Source of the DNA: Discostella pseudostelligera
Taxonomy: Eukaryota > Bacillariophyta > Thalassiosirophyceae > Thalassiosirales > Thalassiosiraceae
Assembly: GCA_036940085.1 (NCBI GenBank)
Contig: JALLBK010000461.1
Span: 1-20,327 of the forward strand
Direction: 5' to 3'
Length of the DNA: 20,327 nt
Below the pieces are notes generated by a model. The model saw nothing but the letters and a program-made list of their open reading frames with translations. It ran no database searches and was not told the origin of the DNA. Position 1 is the stretch's first letter; each line of letters begins with the position of its first letter. The translations under genes and the position numbers were made by a program. Below, piece after piece: positions 19,892 through 20,327 of this stretch.

Positions 19892-20327
19892 GGTTCTGCT
19901 AGGTTTGGTGATTCAATATTCAATGGATGCTACGGCTACACACAGCTACGGATGTGAGTTGCAGTGGCGGCGGCGGCGGCGGCAGCAGCGATCCAGGCGA
20001 TGGCGATGGTAGGCGATGGTGCACGTGTTGGTTGTGTTGCGCTTCGCTCGTTGTGCGGTGATCCAGGCGCCACGTGTAGGCAGATCGATGACGTCATAGG
20101 AGGAGTAGAAAGGAGACGTCCAGACACAACACGGGATGAGATAATACGATGACGATGGTGACGACGACACAGGATGAAAAAGGTAATAAAAGACGACGAC
20201 GATGGAGACGATTACAGCGCAGCATATCATTTGTTCCATTGGCGAATACATGGCGATAGAATTCGTTGGCTGCCACGTGGAAGAGTACGTGGATTTGACG
20301 ATTTGGCGGGAGCATCATTGATGAATT
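19892..20327 (-). promoter_or_regulatory. Upstream region of glycyl-tRNA synthetase: G-boxes, CRE-type site, E2F-like site
   Basis: No gene is seen in these 436 bp up to the window edge. CACGTG occurs at 20022-20027, 20071-20076 and 20274-20279. A perfect TGACGTCA palindrome, a bZIP/CRE-type site, lies at 20089-20096, 12 bp from one G-box. TTTGGCGGGA (E2F-like) is at 20302-20311. Arrays of GAC/GATGG triplets fill 20129-20210. By the alternation seen in the window, a + strand gene may start just beyond the right edge. Confidence 0.5.
19966..19983. repeat. (GGC)6 trinucleotide repeat
   Basis: Six GGC units followed by AGCAGC, about 75 bp upstream of the glycyl-tRNA synthetase start codon, probably within its 5' UTR or core promoter. 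Confidence 0.9.

Overview
The window reads as compact nuclear DNA from a photosynthetic stramenopile, most likely a diatom. Eleven protein genes fit in 20.3 kb, with short GT-AG introns (mostly 77-200 nt). Several proteins start with a signal peptide followed at the cleavage site by an ASAF-like motif, the hallmark of import into a red-algal-derived complex plastid. Examples are A-S-A-F in the gene at 5358 and S-C-A-F in the gene at 5051. Fibrillin, plastid-type ferrochelatase and a lumen-type protein fit this. I cannot name the species.

Layout, left to right: ferrochelatase (-, 29-1573); succinyl-CoA ligase beta (+, 2068-3703, 3 exons); Nudix hydrolase with an unassigned C-terminal half (-, 3873-5051); small protein with plastid and apparent thylakoid-lumen targeting (+, 5358-6157, 2 exons); U5 snRNP GTPase Snu114/EFTUD2 (-, 6260-9992, 6 exons); chaperonin-10-like protein with signal peptide (+, 10303-10960, 2 exons); FAM133-like Lys/Ser/Asp-rich nuclear protein (-, 11096-11998); PAP/fibrillin (+, 12299-14025, 3 exons); 75-residue membrane protein with an 18-nt microexon (-, 14477-15050, 3 exons); SET-domain protein with signal peptide and a C-terminal KDEL (+, 15575-17509); cytosolic-type glycyl-tRNA synthetase (-, 17644-19891, 3 exons). 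No RNA gene, CRISPR array or mobile element was found.

The genes alternate strand without exception (- + - + ... -), giving five head-to-head pairs with 300-524 bp shared upstream regions and five tail-to-tail pairs with 102-451 bp between stops. Every head-to-head region, and the region upstream of glycyl-tRNA synthetase, carries an E2F-like TTTCCCGC or TTGGCGGGA element. Three upstream regions also carry CACGTG G-boxes. The genes do not form one pathway: they are housekeeping, plastid and RNA-processing functions that may share bidirectional promoters.

The most interesting items are the SET-domain protein that appears to be kept in the secretory lumen, the small two-cysteine protein with tripartite plastid targeting, the microexon gene, the Nudix fusion, and the repeated promoter motifs. 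The sequence also carries a likely assembly scar: a 72-bp exact duplication around a single N at 14720, inside an intron.
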